Assembly (NCBI RefSeq): GCF_009805585.1
Contig: NZ_VHIN01000002.1
Location: 1-64,000 of the forward strand
Length of the DNA stretch: 64,000 nucleotides
Reading direction: 5' to 3'
Source of the DNA: Glutamicibacter sp. JC586
GTDB lineage: Bacteria; Actinomycetota; Actinomycetes; Actinomycetales; Micrococcaceae
The notes under the pieces were generated by a model. The model saw nothing but the letters and a program-made list of their open reading frames with translations, was not told where the DNA came from and searched no databases. Of this stretch, positions 39,409 to 49,845 are shown piece by piece; positions within the stretch are counted from its first letter, which is position 1; every line of letters starts with the position of its first letter. The position numbers and the translations under genes are program-made.

Positions 39409-40731
39409 TTAACTGATGGCGATTTTCAGGTCTTCGGCTGCGGGGGCCCAAGTACTTGGGTCAGCGGTGACCTGCTCGCCGGAACGAATGTCCTTGACCT
39501 CGTTGGTGCCATCATTCTGGGTGAACCAGACGAAAGGAATCCCGCGACGATCGGCAAATTTGATCTGCTTGCCAAACTTCTCTGCACTGGCTGCCACCTC
39601 GCAGGCAATGCCGCGCTCGCGCAGCTGGGAGGCGACATCCTGAGCTTCGTGCCATGAATCCTCGTTGGCCAAGGTGACATATACCACCGAGGGAACCGAG
39701 CGGCTGGCGGTGACAACCTCTTCAGCCAAGATGCGCGAGATCAGACGGGTAACACCGATGGAAAGGCCAACGCCTGGGTAATTCTTTTTACCCTTTGAGG
39801 CCAGTGATTCGTAGCGACCACCGGAACAGATCGAACCCAATGATTCGTGACCAACCAACACGGTTTCATAGACCGTGCCGGTGTAGTAATCCAGTCCACG
39901 GGCGATGGACAGATCGGCCATGACCTTGCCCGGGGCACGCTTGGAAGCAGCGTCGATCACCTGAGATAGCTCGTCGAGACCAGTATCGAGCAGTTCGTGG
40001 GAGACACCCAGTGCGCGGACCTCGTCAACAAATGAGGTATCTAGGGTGCGGATCTTTGCCAGTGCCAGAGCGGCGTCGGCTTGTTCGCGCGTTGCGCCAA
40101 CTTCCTCCACCAGGATCTTGGCGACTGCTTCATCGCCGATCTTTTCCAGCTTGTCGATGGCGCGCAAAACAGCATCTGGATCTTCCAGACCGAGCCCGCG
40201 GTAGAAGCCTTCTGCTAGTTTGCGGTTGTTCACGCGCAAGCGGAAGTCGCCGATAGGCAAGGCAGAGAGTGCATCGGCAATGGTTAGCGCGAGTTCCACA
40301 TCGTAGCTAAATGGCAAGCTACCATCGCCAACAACGTCAATATCGGCCTGGGTGAATTCGCGGAAGCGACCATCCTGCGGGCGTTCGCCACGCCAAACCT
40401 TCTGCATCTGGTATCGACGGAATGGGAAGGCCAGGTGTCCAGCGTTTTCCACTACGTAGCGCGCAAAAGGCACGGTGAGGTCAAAGTGCAGGGCTAGGGC
40501 ATTGGGATCGTTCTTGTCATCTTCGGCAGCCAGACGGGACAGACCGTAGACTTCCTTATCAATTTCGCCCTTGCGAAGAAGCTGTGCACGTGTTTCCACG
40601 GCGCGGGTTTCGATATTGGCGAAACCATGCAATTCAAAGACATGACGCAAGGTGTCCAGCACGTGCTGTTCAACAGCCCGTTCAGCTGGAAGCCATTCCG
40701 GGAAACCTGATAGTGAGGCCTTGCGTGCCAT
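39409..40731 (-). CDS. hisS: Histidyl-tRNA synthetase
   Basis: 440 residues, class II. Motifs FELHGFANIETRAVETR, the His A-type loop ARGLDYYTGTVYE, CSGGRYESL and the anticodon-binding C-terminus. ATG 40731 with AGGAG spaced 5 nt; the frame runs 10 codons further upstream without support. Followed by aspS after 91 nt. Confidence 0.97.
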   Translation of the reverse strand: MARKASLSGFPEWLPAERAVEQHVLDTLRHVFELHGFANIETRAVETRAQLLRKGEIDKEVYGLSRLAAEDDKNDPNALALHFDLTVPFARYVVENAGHLAFPFRRYQMQKVWRGERPQDGRFREFTQADIDVVGDGSLPFSYDVELALTIADALSALPIGDFRLRVNNRKLAEGFYRGLGLEDPDAVLRAIDKLEKIGDEAVAKILVEEVGATREQADAALALAKIRTLDTSFVDEVRALGVSHELLDTGLDELSQVIDAASKRAPGKVMADLSIARGLDYYTGTVYETVLVGHESLGSICSGGRYESLASKGKKNYPGVGLSIGVTRLISRILAEEVVTASRSVPSVVYVTLANEDSWHEAQDVASQLRERGIACEVAASAEKFGKQIKFADRRGIPFVWFTQNDGTNEVKDIRSGEQVTADPSTWAPAAEDLKIAIS

Positions 40732-40873
40732 GAAACTCCTTAGTGCAAATTGGGCTACCAATACATCTTAAGCCTGTTTTGCAAGAAACCTGTGCACGTC
40801 GGCTTACTAAGAAACGGAGGTCACAGGTAGAGTTGGCTAAAGCAAGTGCTCGTACAGTGAAAGAGTTTCAGCG

Positions 40874-42232
40874 GTGACCACCAGTCAGCAATCCGACGAC
40901 AGCCAGAAGACCCCATTGCCACAGGCTCAGAAGCCTGCCGCAAAGCCGGTCGTAGCGCCTAGCGTCGCACACACCACTCCCCTTGATGAAGCGGCTAAAT
41001 TTGCCCGCGTCACCGAGGACGGCCACGTCTTTGTCATCATCGACGGTGAAGAATTCCCAGTGGGTCAGTATCCCGACGCTACGCAGGAAGAAGCCTTGGG
41101 CTACTTTGTGCGCAAATATGACGATGCGATCTCTCAGCTCATGCTCTTGGAGCAGCGTGTCGTGGCCAAGGCCCCGGCCGGAGAGTTGAGCAAGGCTGTC
41201 TCCACCCTCTCGGCGACCGTCGCAGAGCGCCACATGGTTGGCGACATTCCTGCACTGGAAACCCGTCTTGAAAACGTTCGTGTTGCCGTTGAGAGCTTGA
41301 ACAATGAACAGCGCAAGGCGCATGATGCAGCGCGCGCAGAACAGCAGGCGATTCGCGAAGCGATCGTGGAGCAGGCCGAGGCCATGGCCGAAAAGCGTCC
41401 GGAGCAGATTCAGTGGAAGACCGCTTCGGCGTCCATGAACGAATTGTTCGAGCAGTGGAAAGCTTCCCAGCGTTCCTCGGTTCGTTTGCCACGGGCTACC
41501 GAAGATGCGTTGTGGAAGCGATTCCGCGCTGCACGCACCGTCTTTGATCGTCACCGTCGCGCGTACTTCTCGCAGCTTGACTCCACCAACGCGTCCGCAA
41601 AGGCCGTCAAGGAAGAGCTGATCGCTCGCGCAGAGGCTCTGCAGAGCTCCACGGACTGGGCCGCCACCGCTGCCGAGTACCGCAAGCTCATGGATGAGTG
41701 GAAGAAGTCACGTCGTGCTTCGCGTAAGGACGATGACCAGCTTTGGGGTCGCTTCCGCGCGGCTCAGGATGTTTTCTTCCAGGCTCGTTCAGAGGCCAAC
41801 GCTAAGATTGACGCTGAATACTCTGCGAACCTGGTGGTCAAGGAAGCCCTGCTTGAAGAAGCACGCGCCTTGTTGCCTATCAAGGATCTGGCCACCGCCA
41901 AGACCAAGCTAGAGAAGATCCGCGATCGTTGGGAAGCTGCCGGCAAAGTTCCGCGCAACGACCTGCAGCGTGTTGAATCGGCTCTGCGTCAGGTTGAAGA
42001 TGCGGTCAAGGGTGCTGAAGATGAGCAGTGGCGCCGTTCCAACCCGGAGACCAAGGCGCGCTCCAATTCGATGCTCTCCCAGCTCCAGGACACCATCTCT
42101 GCATTGGAAGATGACCTGGCTGCAGCTCAGGCTAAGGGAAATGCGAAGCAGATCGAGAAGGCTCAAGAGGCTCTTGATGCTCGCCGCATGTGGTTGAACA
42201 CTCTAGAGAAGTCGGCTGCCGATTTTCAGTAA
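40874..42232 (+). CDS. DUF349 domain protein
   Basis: 452 residues. A Pro/Ala-rich N-terminus is followed by a region with VFVIIDGEEFPVGQY, then three DUF349 helical repeats (about 180-245, 250-320 and 325-395), each with Trp and basic-acidic heptads (LWKRFRAARTVFDRHR, LWGRFRAAQDVFFQAR), and a coiled-coil C-terminus. Function is unknown; the position next to hisS and rel is typical of actinobacteria. GTG start. A 14-nt inverted repeat starts shortly after its stop. Confidence 0.85.
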   Translation: MTTSQQSDDSQKTPLPQAQKPAAKPVVAPSVAHTTPLDEAAKFARVTEDGHVFVIIDGEEFPVGQYPDATQEEALGYFVRKYDDAISQLMLLEQRVVAKAPAGELSKAVSTLSATVAERHMVGDIPALETRLENVRVAVESLNNEQRKAHDAARAEQQAIREAIVEQAEAMAEKRPEQIQWKTASASMNELFEQWKASQRSSVRLPRATEDALWKRFRAARTVFDRHRRAYFSQLDSTNASAKAVKEELIARAEALQSSTDWAATAAEYRKLMDEWKKSRRASRKDDDQLWGRFRAAQDVFFQARSEANAKIDAEYSANLVVKEALLEEARALLPIKDLATAKTKLEKIRDRWEAAGKVPRNDLQRVESALRQVEDAVKGAEDEQWRRSNPETKARSNSMLSQLQDTISALEDDLAAAQAKGNAKQIEKAQEALDARRMWLNTLEKSAADFQ

Positions 42233-42259
42233 GTAATCCACAGATCGTCAGTACACCGT

Positions 42260-42340
42260 CAACGCGACGGCGCTTACTGGTTCAGTAGCTACATGGAATC
42301 TAGAAATTACCAGGCTACCGAGTCAGGCGCCGTCGCGTTG
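42260..42340 (+). promoter_or_regulatory. Long-range inverted repeat around AbiEi-like start codon
   Basis: CAACGCGACGGCGC (42260-42273) and GCGCCGTCGCGTTG (42327-42340) are perfectly complementary, with one more wobble and one pair possible inward. They enclose the start codon ATG at 42293 in a 53-nt loop. The right arm is in the coding sequence. Could act as an operator or as an RNA stem that affects translation. Confidence 0.4.
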
Positions 42341-42916
42341 CGCATTCCCGAAGATCTTTGGATCGCCGGCCAAATGTTTAGCCGTAACGAGCTTTACGCT
42401 ATGGCCTCCAACGGCTTACTACGTGAAGTTCTGGGCGATTGCTTTTTGCCCCACAAATTTCAGATCACGCCTTCGCTCAGGGCACGTATCGCAGCTTTTG
42501 CTTGTGGCCGGGAACTGAATTCCGGTGCAGTACTAGCGCGACAAACCGCGGCCTGGATCCACGGTTTGCTGCCAGAGGTCTACACGCTATGCATCTACAC
42601 CCGCAGCTACCATCGACCATTCCAGCCAGCTTTCGGGTTGACTGCCGAATTCATGCAAACCAGAGTGCCCGACACGCAGATGGTTTTTCGCAGCAGGGTG
42701 AAGGTGACATCTGCGCTACGCAGCGTCTGCGATTGTGCGCAATATGACCCGCTTCCGGTCGCTACCCGGGTTTTGACTAACGCTATCAGCCTGCACGACC
42801 CGTATCTGAACTATGAGTCGATTACGCAGGCCCTTGTAAGGTGCGAACCATCCGCAGAACGCTCGCGCGCCCTACGTCTGGTCGAATCCTTTACCGATAT
42901 CGCCCAAGCAGCCTAA
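42293..42916 (+). CDS. AbiEi-like (type IV antitoxin family) orphan protein
   Basis: 207 residues. The N-terminal winged-helix-like [20 protein letters not shown], then a beta strand block, and the [20 protein letters not shown] segment match AbiEi-type antitoxin proteins, which usually have a wHTH and this Ala-Ala-x-hydrophobic-HGL motif. No AbiEii toxin gene is next to it. Its stop overlaps the convergent rel stop by 4 nt. No clear ribosome site precedes the ATG. Such orphan proteins are frequent in actinobacteria and have unknown function. Confidence 0.6.
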   Translation: MESRNYQATESGAVALRIPEDLWIAGQMFSRNELYAMASNGLLREVLGDCFLPHKFQITPSLRARIAAFACGRELNSGAVLARQTAAWIHGLLPEVYTLCIYTRSYHRPFQPAFGLTAEFMQTRVPDTQMVFRSRVKVTSALRSVCDCAQYDPLPVATRVLTNAISLHDPYLNYESITQALVRCEPSAERSRALRLVESFTDIAQAA

Positions 42917-45180
42917 CGTCGTGAGCCCGCCGTCGTACGGTAGACGTCGTACACTCCGTCAATGCGACGGACTTGGTTCAATACGTGGTTCAGGAACTTA
43001 GGGTCACCCATTTCAAAGGAGAAACGGGACAGCGCCACACGATCCTTACTAGTCTGTACCGACGCCGACAAGATGTTCAGATGGCTCTCGGAAAGAATGC
43101 GCGTGACATCAGAGAGCAACGACTTTCGGTCCAAGGCCTCTACCTGGATCTCCACGAGGAAAACTCCGTGATGTTTCGCGGCCCATGAAACGTTAACTAG
43201 ACGGTCTGGCTGGGTCGAAAGCTGTACGAGATTAAGACAGTCAGTGCGGTGAACAGAGACACCCGTACCACGGGTGACGAAACCTTGAATTTCATCCGGT
43301 GGGACAGGAGTACAGCAACGAGCCAGCTTAACAAGTACGTCGCCAACGCCTTCGACAATCACGCCGGCGTCATTGCCCGTTGTCGCACTTGGAGCGTTCG
43401 GTCGAACAACTACTTCCTCATCGACTTGTTCGGCCTCTGGAGGGCCAATGAGGGCCGTCAGATGTTCAATGACGTTCTGAGCGCTCGTATGCCCATCACC
43501 TACGGACTGATACAGAGCAGAAATGTCCGTGTGGTGAAGTTCGTTGGCAACGGTCGTGAGCAAATCATGGGTCATCAACTTCTGCAGCGGCAGATGGTTT
43601 CGACGAAGCTCCTTGGTCAGCAGCTCCTTGCCCTTTTCGATGGCTTCTTCTCTGCGTTCCTTGGAGAAGTAACCACGAATTTTCGCTTTGGCGCGAGGAG
43701 ACTTAACAAAGTTCTGCCAGTCCTGGGACGGCCCAGCGCTCTCGGCCTTCGAAGTGAAGACCTCGACTACGTCGCCTTGTTTCAACTCGGTGTGTAACGG
43801 CACGAGCTTGCCGTTGACGCGGCTACCTATGGTTCGGTGGCCAACGTCGGTGTGTATGGAGTACGCGAAGTCTACCGGGGTCGCTCCCACAGGAAGAGAC
43901 ATGATGTCTCCCTTAGGGGTGTAGACGTAAACTTCGGCGGAGCTAATGGTGTAGCGCAGGCCATCGAGGAACTCTTCGGAGTCAGTCGTGTCCGCCTGCC
44001 ACTCCATCAAGGAGCGCAACCAGTCCATGTTTTGCTCTGGAGAAAGCATCGAGTTGGCAGTTTGACCATGCTTGTACTGGAAATGCGCAGCCACACCATA
44101 TTCTGCACGCACGTGCATATCGTGGGTACGGATCTGTATTTCAACCGGCTTACCTTCGGGACCCATCACTGTAGTGTGTAGCGACTGGTAGAGGTTCAGC
44201 TTCGGAATCGCGATGTAGTCTTTGAAGCGGTTTGGCAGAGGATTCCATTGTGCGTGGACCACACCCAGCGCGCCATAACAATCTTTAACGGTGTCAACAA
44301 GAATGCGGACACCCATCAAGTCATGGATGTCGTCAAAGTCTTTACCGCGAACGATCATCTTCTGATAGATCGAGTAGTAGTGCTTAGGACGGCCGGAAAC
44401 AGACGCGTGAATTGCTACATTGCCCAAGTCGCCGTTGAGTGTCTGGCGGATGGAAGCCAAATATTTTTCGCGTTCCGGGGTGCGATCCCCCACCATACGC
44501 ACGATCTCTTGATACACCTTGGGATGTAGCGCAGCGAAAGAGAGATCTTCCAATTCCCACTTCACGGTGTTCATACCAAGGCGGTGCGCCAGCGGAGCGA
44601 AGATCTCTAAGGTCTCTTTGGCTTTTCGCGACGAGGATTCTTGGGAGACGTAACGCCAGGTTCGAGCGTTGTGCAGACGGTCGGCGAGTTTGATCAGCAG
44701 CACTCGGATGTCGCGTGACATCGCAACGACCATTTTGCGAACGGTTTCGGCCGGAGCTGCATCACCGTAGGTGACTTTGTCCAGCTTGGTCACGCCATCA
44801 ACGAGCATGGCGATTTCTTCGGAGAATTCTTTTTTGACTGATTCGAGTGAATACTCGGTGTCTTCTACGGTGTCGTGCAATAGGGCCGCAGCAAGTATTG
44901 CGCCGGTCATTCCCATCTCCGCGAGAATGGTCGCTACGGCCACCGGGTGGGTGATATAAGGGTCGCCGCTCTTACGCTTTTGACCTTCGTGGTATTTTTC
45001 GGCCACTTCATAGGCGTGTACCAAGAGATCCAGGTCTGCCCGGGGATGCTTGGATTTCACCGTGCGCAATAACGGTTCAAGCGTTGGCGAGGTACCCGGT
45101 GTATTTCCGCGCCCGGCGAAGCGCACTAGACGGGAAATTGAGCGTCGTTTCGAATTGTTCAGGTTAGGCGTATTAGCCAT
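42913..45180 (-). CDS. rel: Bifunctional (p)ppGpp synthetase/hydrolase (Rel)
   Basis: 755 residues. HD hydrolase domain with [10 protein letters not shown], synthetase domain with [20 protein letters not shown] (the RxKD motif of bifunctional Rel), [19 protein letters not shown] and [11 protein letters not shown], then TGS ([16 protein letters not shown]) and ACT at the C-terminus. It is the stringent-response enzyme. ATG 45180 with AAGGAG 6 nt upstream chosen; the ORF extends 9 codons further. Confidence 0.97.
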   Translation of the reverse strand: MANTPNLNNSKRRSISRLVRFAGRGNTPGTSPTLEPLLRTVKSKHPRADLDLLVHAYEVAEKYHEGQKRKSGDPYITHPVAVATILAEMGMTGAILAAALLHDTVEDTEYSLESVKKEFSEEIAMLVDGVTKLDKVTYGDAAPAETVRKMVVAMSRDIRVLLIKLADRLHNARTWRYVSQESSSRKAKETLEIFAPLAHRLGMNTVKWELEDLSFAALHPKVYQEIVRMVGDRTPEREKYLASIRQTLNGDLGNVAIHASVSGRPKHYYSIYQKMIVRGKDFDDIHDLMGVRILVDTVKDCYGALGVVHAQWNPLPNRFKDYIAIPKLNLYQSLHTTVMGPEGKPVEIQIRTHDMHVRAEYGVAAHFQYKHGQTANSMLSPEQNMDWLRSLMEWQADTTDSEEFLDGLRYTISSAEVYVYTPKGDIMSLPVGATPVDFAYSIHTDVGHRTIGSRVNGKLVPLHTELKQGDVVEVFTSKAESAGPSQDWQNFVKSPRAKAKIRGYFSKERREEAIEKGKELLTKELRRNHLPLQKLMTHDLLTTVANELHHTDISALYQSVGDGHTSAQNVIEHLTALIGPPEAEQVDEEVVVRPNAPSATTGNDAGVIVEGVGDVLVKLARCCTPVPPDEIQGFVTRGTGVSVHRTDCLNLVQLSTQPDRLVNVSWAAKHHGVFLVEIQVEALDRKSLLSDVTRILSESHLNILSASVQTSKDRVALSRFSFEMGDPKFLNHVLNQVRRIDGVYDVYRTTAGSRR

Positions 45181-45360
45181 GCCCCGCTCCTTCCCCATTG
45201 CCACCATGTCCGCTGACTACTGTGAGACAGCCAGAAGTTACGTGGTGGTAGTTTCCGGTCATAGACACCTCTACAACCTTGCACTTAAAAACACCTTGTT
45301 TGGTTCATTTGTTATAGCACGTTCGGCCGGTGACAACTAATTACACCGCTTCACGTAATG

Positions 45361-45402
45361 GCAAAGAGGCACTCCCAGCATGCGCTGGAAGTGCCTCTTT
45401 GC
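45361..45402 (-). terminator. Hairpin after secF
   Basis: GCAAAGAGGCAC (45361-45372) pairs with GTGCCTCTTTGC (45391-45402) and an inner imperfect stem. It follows the secF stop by 12 nt. No T-run is seen; an RNA terminator is likely by position. Confidence 0.65.
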
Positions 45403-45413
45403 ATAGTTCTAGA

Positions 45414-46382
45414 CTAGTCCTGAGCGAACTTCTTTGTATGTTCAACAACATCGTCATCGTTGCGACGCAGCCATTGATACAGCGGTGCCTGCACGAACAA
45501 TGTGGAGAGCGCCGAAATGATAATACCGACGAACAAGGCCAGTGAAAGGTCCTTGAGCGTACCGGCACCCAACAGGTAGGAGCCGATGAACAAAATTGCA
45601 GCGACTGGCAGAACAGCAACAACCGAGGTGTTGATCGAGCGAACCAGGGTCTGGTTCACAGCCAGGTTCACCAGCTGCTCGAAGCTTCTACGCGTTTGCT
45701 TGGTGAAATTCTTCGTATTCTCTCGAACCTTGTCGAAGACCACCACCGTGTCATAGAGCGAGTAGCTCAGAATCGTCAAGAATCCAATGATCGCACTTGG
45801 CGTGATCTCAAAACCGGTGAGCGAGTAGATTCCAGCGGTTACGATGATCACCACGAACAGTCCGACGATTGCGGCCAATGACATCTTCCAGGTGCGGAAG
45901 TAGACAGCCATCAGCAACCCGACCAGCACCACGAAGGCTACAAGACCGACCAGGGCTTGGCGGGATACGTCCTGACCCCAGGTAGGACCGATGAAGTTAC
46001 TGGTCACTTCCTTTGGCTGAACGTCGTAGCCTTCAGCGAGCTTGGTGGCGATTTCTAGAGTCTGATCATCGCTCAAGCGTTCGGTCTGAACGCGCATGGT
46101 GTTCTGCGCAATGTTGGTGACCGTAGCTTCAGAACCTGAGGCCACCGAGGTAACTGCGTTTTCACCGATCTTGATGTCAGTACTCTGCACATTCGAGACA
46201 GTGAACTCGGAACCACCACGGAAATCGATACCTAGATTGAATCCACCCTTAACCACGGGTACCAGGATCGAAAGAATCACCAATGCGCCGGCGATGGCGA
46301 ACCACAGACGGTGCTTGGAGGTGAACGGGTAGGAACGTTTGCCGGTGTAGAGCTCGTTACCCCACGTCACTAGCTTATTCAT
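45414..46382 (-). CDS. secF: Protein translocase subunit SecF
   Basis: 322 residues, six transmembrane helices and a periplasmic-type loop. FNLGIDFRGGSEF, GPTWGQDVSRQA, and SLYDTVVVFDKVRENT are family motifs. With SecD it uses the proton-motive force to assist Sec export. Its ATG overlaps the secD stop by 8 nt. Confidence 0.96.
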   Translation of the reverse strand: MNKLVTWGNELYTGKRSYPFTSKHRLWFAIAGALVILSILVPVVKGGFNLGIDFRGGSEFTVSNVQSTDIKIGENAVTSVASGSEATVTNIAQNTMRVQTERLSDDQTLEIATKLAEGYDVQPKEVTSNFIGPTWGQDVSRQALVGLVAFVVLVGLLMAVYFRTWKMSLAAIVGLFVVIIVTAGIYSLTGFEITPSAIIGFLTILSYSLYDTVVVFDKVRENTKNFTKQTRRSFEQLVNLAVNQTLVRSINTSVVAVLPVAAILFIGSYLLGAGTLKDLSLALFVGIIISALSTLFVQAPLYQWLRRNDDDVVEHTKKFAQD

Positions 46383-48108
46383 TGTTCTCCTCCTGCGCCT
46401 TGGACTGCGCCTTGCCAGGCTCCGAAGACTTCAGTGCTTCTGCGCGACGACGCTCAGCAATGGTCATGCGCTTGGCTGCTTCACCAGAGGCCTTGGCGTT
46501 CTTCTTGCCACGGTTGGCTTCAGCGTTGGCGCCGAACTGACGGATCTGACCGGCACCCTTGTACAACGGTTCAACACCGAGCAACGAAGGATCCAAGCCT
46601 GAGAGTCGGTGACCGTCGGCAAAGAAGCGGGTGCGTGCAAGCAGTACCAACGTTGGGTGGGTCAGACCGTAGACCACGACAAGGTCAATGATCGCGGTTA
46701 GGCCCAGCGTAAAGGCGAAGCCTCGCACGTTACCCACGGCCACGATATACAGCACAACTGCAGCAAGAAGGTTCACGGCCTTCGAAGCCAAAATGGTGCG
46801 CTTTGCGCGGCCCCAGCCGATCTCCACGGCGCTAGCCAGCGGACGGCCCTCACGCAGCTCATCTCGAACGCGTTCGAAGTAGACGATGAACGAGTCAGCG
46901 ATCAAACCGATAGCCACAATCAGACCAGCAACACCGGCCAAGGACAGTCGGTAGTTCATTCCCCAACCAAGTAGCACCAGGGCCAAGTAGGTCAGGACGC
47001 CCGAGACCAACAGGGATGCGATGGTTACCAGACCCAGCGCACGGTACTGGAACAGCGAGTAGATGAACACCAGAACCAGACCGATAACGCCAGCGATCAA
47101 ACCTGCTTGAAGCTGGTCTGCACCGAGGGTAGCCGAGACCTGACGTTCGGACTGGATGTCGAAGCTGATCGGCAGCGCGCCGTACTTCAGCTGTTCGGCT
47201 AGCGCTTGTGAAGACTCCTGGGTGAAGCCACCGGAGATCTGAGGTCGCCCATCGGAAATTACCGCATTGGTGGTTGGAGCCGAAATAGTTTCGCCGTCAA
47301 GCACGATCGCAAACTGGTTCTGAGCGCCCTGAAGCGCGACCAGTCGCTGAGTGGTGTCGGCGAAAGTCTTGGTGCCCTGCTGGTTGAACTCAATGACAAC
47401 AACCCATTCGCCGGTCACCGAACCATTGGTACCGCGAGCCATTTGAGCATAAGCGTCAGAAATCTGGTCGCCGGGGATTTCCTGCGGGCCCAAGATGTAC
47501 TTCGACTGCGTACCGGCATCGCAAGAAATCATCGGCTTCTTAGGGTCAGCTTCTTCTCCGCTGTCCTTCGCCAACTCAGTTTTGCAGTCGTACGCTTCGA
47601 ACTGCTTATACAGATCCGCGGTCACCCAACTGGTGTCCGAACCATTCTTTGGCTCGTCCTTTGGATTAGGCAGATCAGCTTTGGCAGTGCGCTGGTCCTT
47701 CGGAGTCGCTTCGTAACTGCCAGATACGAGTACCGGACGGAACTCCATTGCTGCTGAAGCCTGAATCAGGTCACGTGTGGCCTGATCAGGGATGCCTGGC
47801 ATGGAAACAACCACGTTGCGACCGGACTGGGTGGTGACTTCAGCTTCGGTAACACCGTTGCCGTTGACACGTTGTCGAATAATCGACACCGCCTGATCCA
47901 GCTGTTCCTGGTTGATCGTCTGATTGCCCTGAACCCTAGGGGCCAGGATCATCTCGGTGCCGCCTTCAAGGTCAAGGGCTAACTTTGGCCCCCACGCGGT
48001 TTTACCTGTCGTCGCACCAGCCACCAGCACGCCGGTTGCGATGATGAAGACGATCAGTAACCACAGCAACGCCTTGCGCGCCTGCTTCACTGGTCTGATT
48101 GATGACAT
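46375..48108 (-). CDS. secD: Protein translocase subunit SecD
   Basis: 577 residues. First transmembrane helix at about 14-31, then LALDLEGGTEMILAP, the large exterior region, and the transmembrane set LQAGLIAGVIGLVLVFIYSL, with IADSFIVYFERVRDEL. The long polar C-terminus is common in actinobacteria. Ends in secF overlap and starts 59 nt after yajC. Confidence 0.96.
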   Translation of the reverse strand: MSSIRPVKQARKALLWLLIVFIIATGVLVAGATTGKTAWGPKLALDLEGGTEMILAPRVQGNQTINQEQLDQAVSIIRQRVNGNGVTEAEVTTQSGRNVVVSMPGIPDQATRDLIQASAAMEFRPVLVSGSYEATPKDQRTAKADLPNPKDEPKNGSDTSWVTADLYKQFEAYDCKTELAKDSGEEADPKKPMISCDAGTQSKYILGPQEIPGDQISDAYAQMARGTNGSVTGEWVVVIEFNQQGTKTFADTTQRLVALQGAQNQFAIVLDGETISAPTTNAVISDGRPQISGGFTQESSQALAEQLKYGALPISFDIQSERQVSATLGADQLQAGLIAGVIGLVLVFIYSLFQYRALGLVTIASLLVSGVLTYLALVLLGWGMNYRLSLAGVAGLIVAIGLIADSFIVYFERVRDELREGRPLASAVEIGWGRAKRTILASKAVNLLAAVVLYIVAVGNVRGFAFTLGLTAIIDLVVVYGLTHPTLVLLARTRFFADGHRLSGLDPSLLGVEPLYKGAGQIRQFGANAEANRGKKNAKASGEAAKRMTIAERRRAEALKSSEPGKAQSKAQEENNE

Positions 48109-48167
48109 CTACTGTGCTTTCTAGTTTTGGTGGCCGTACGTTCGCGCCACCGCTGACAACCCTGGAC

Positions 48168-48584
48168 TTAGGAGTTGCGTTCGTCCTTGCCCTCGTCGTT
48201 AAGGCGACGCAGGGACTCTTCAGGGGTTTCAGCGACATCGTTGGTTGCTTCAGTGCGCTCTGCAACAGGCGCAGCAGCCGCAGCTGGTTCGTTATCCAAG
48301 AAAGTGGAAATTGCCTGGCGGTGCAAGGTCAGCACTACGCCGTTGGCGACCTCGACCTGAACGCGATCCTCTGCGTCAACGCCCACGATGGTGCCGAAGA
48401 TGCCCGAATTGGTCATGACCTTAGCGCCAGGAACGGTGTTGGTCTTCAGCTTCTCCTGCTGCGCAGCCTGCTTCTTGCGGCCACGGAACATCATGAAGAT
48501 CAGCACTGCGAACAGTGCGACCATCAGGATGAGTGATGGGCTGAAGCCGCCACCAGCGGCCTGGGCGATCACGGGGGAATTCAC
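48168..48584 (-). CDS. yajC: Preprotein translocase subunit YajC
   Basis: 138 residues: one transmembrane helix (SLILMVALFAVLIFMMF), then the cytoplasmic MTNSGIFGTIVGVDAEDRVQ YajC core and an Ala/Glu-rich tail. GTG start. Upstream gap holds the ruvB terminator. Confidence 0.93.
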   Translation of the reverse strand: MNSPVIAQAAGGGFSPSLILMVALFAVLIFMMFRGRKKQAAQQEKLKTNTVPGAKVMTNSGIFGTIVGVDAEDRVQVEVANGVVLTLHRQAISTFLDNEPAAAAAPVAERTEATNDVAETPEESLRRLNDEGKDERNS

Positions 48585-48664
48585 GTATTTACCTGCTAAC
48601 GATTCGTTGCGTTTTAATCAAAAGATCTGGGATGCTGCGGCGCTCGGGTGCGAGCGATAACAGC

Positions 48665-48711
48665 AAAGACGCCCCACCGTACCCGCAAACGGGTATAGGT
48701 CAGGCGTCTTT
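48665..48711 (-). terminator. Terminator after ruvB
   Basis: AAAGACGCC (48665-48673) pairs with GGCGTCTTT (48703-48711), with inner pairs ACC/GGT and a GTACCCG/CGGGTAT stem. On the minus strand it ends in TCTTTGCTGTT. It is 61 nt after the ruvB stop and separates ruvB from yajC. Confidence 0.75.
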
Positions 48712-48771
48712 AGTCTAATCGGTCACGGTCTAGGGTCGAACCATTTACGCGAGCAGTGAAGCGTTACTTGC

Positions 48772-49821
48772 CTAATCCTCATCGGATTCATAGCTTTGTG
48801 CGCTGGCAAAGATCGCGTCCTTAGGCATTTTCAGTCCCAGATGCTCCCATGCTCCGGGCATCGCGATCCTTCCACGCGGGGTACGACCCATTAATCCTTC
48901 GCGCACCAAATATGGTTCGGCGACGGTCTCGACTGTTTCGGTTTCTTCGCCTACGGCAATGGCTAGGGTGGAAAGCCCCACCGGTCCCCCACCAAATTTA
49001 GTGCACAGTGCTTCAAGCACGCCTCGGTCCAGACGATCCAACCCGCGCGCATCTACCTCGTACATGTCCAGCGCAGCGGCCGCAGCTTTGTGGTCGATCT
49101 CTTCGAGCTTGTGAACCAGCGCCCAGTCACGGACTCGACGCAACAGACGGTTGGCAATACGAGGGGTGCCTCGTGAACGGCCTGCGATTTCGGTGAATGC
49201 TAGTGAGGTGACGCTGAGATCCAGCATCATTGCAGAACGGCGCAGCACTAGTTCAAGTTCTTTGACTGCGTAAAACTCTAGATGACCGGTAAATCCGAAA
49301 CGATCGCGAAGCGGCCCTGGAAGCAACCCTGCGCGAGTAGTTGCCCCCACCAAAGTGAATGGTGGTAGTTCCAGTGGGATCGCGGTGGCTCCAGCACCCT
49401 TGCCAACGACGATGTCCACCCGGAAATCCTCCATGGCCATGTAGAGCATTTCCTCTGCAGGACGAGACATGCGGTGGATTTCGTCCAAGAACAGAACTTC
49501 ACCTTCAGTCAATGAGGAAAGAATCGCAGCGAGGTCTCCAGCATGCTGAATAGCTGGGCCCGATGAGATGCGCAGTGGAGCATTCATCTCGGCGGCAATG
49601 ATCATCGACAGTGTGGTCTTTCCCAGTCCTGGAGGTCCCGAGAGCAAAACGTGATCTGCGGTGCGTTCGCGAATCTTTGCCGCTTCGAGTACTAGTGAAA
49701 GTTGTTGGCGCACTCGGGCCTGGCCCACAAAATCGTCAAGATTGCGTGGACGTAACGCGGCCTCTAGGACGCGCTCTTCGGGCTCACTGCCCGCATTGGT
49801 CAGTCCAGTGGAGTCACTCAT
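48772..49821 (-). CDS. ruvB: Holliday junction branch migration helicase RuvB
   Basis: 349 residues, AAA+. Walker [19 protein letters not shown], Walker [16 protein letters not shown], sensor [18 protein letters not shown], arginine finger region, C-terminal winged helix. With RuvA drives branch migration. ATG start, 25 nt after ruvA. Confidence 0.97.
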   Translation of the reverse strand: MSDSTGLTNAGSEPEERVLEAALRPRNLDDFVGQARVRQQLSLVLEAAKIRERTADHVLLSGPPGLGKTTLSMIIAAEMNAPLRISSGPAIQHAGDLAAILSSLTEGEVLFLDEIHRMSRPAEEMLYMAMEDFRVDIVVGKGAGATAIPLELPPFTLVGATTRAGLLPGPLRDRFGFTGHLEFYAVKELELVLRRSAMMLDLSVTSLAFTEIAGRSRGTPRIANRLLRRVRDWALVHKLEEIDHKAAAAALDMYEVDARGLDRLDRGVLEALCTKFGGGPVGLSTLAIAVGEETETVETVAEPYLVREGLMGRTPRGRIAMPGAWEHLGLKMPKDAIFASAQSYESDED

Positions 49822-49845
49822 GATGCTGGTCCTCTCGAACGCGGG

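Noticed and set aside
45181-45360. RNA gene or small ORF between rel and secF
   Set aside because: Only a short gap with no tRNA-like cloverleaf, no ribosome site with an open frame, and no conserved motif.
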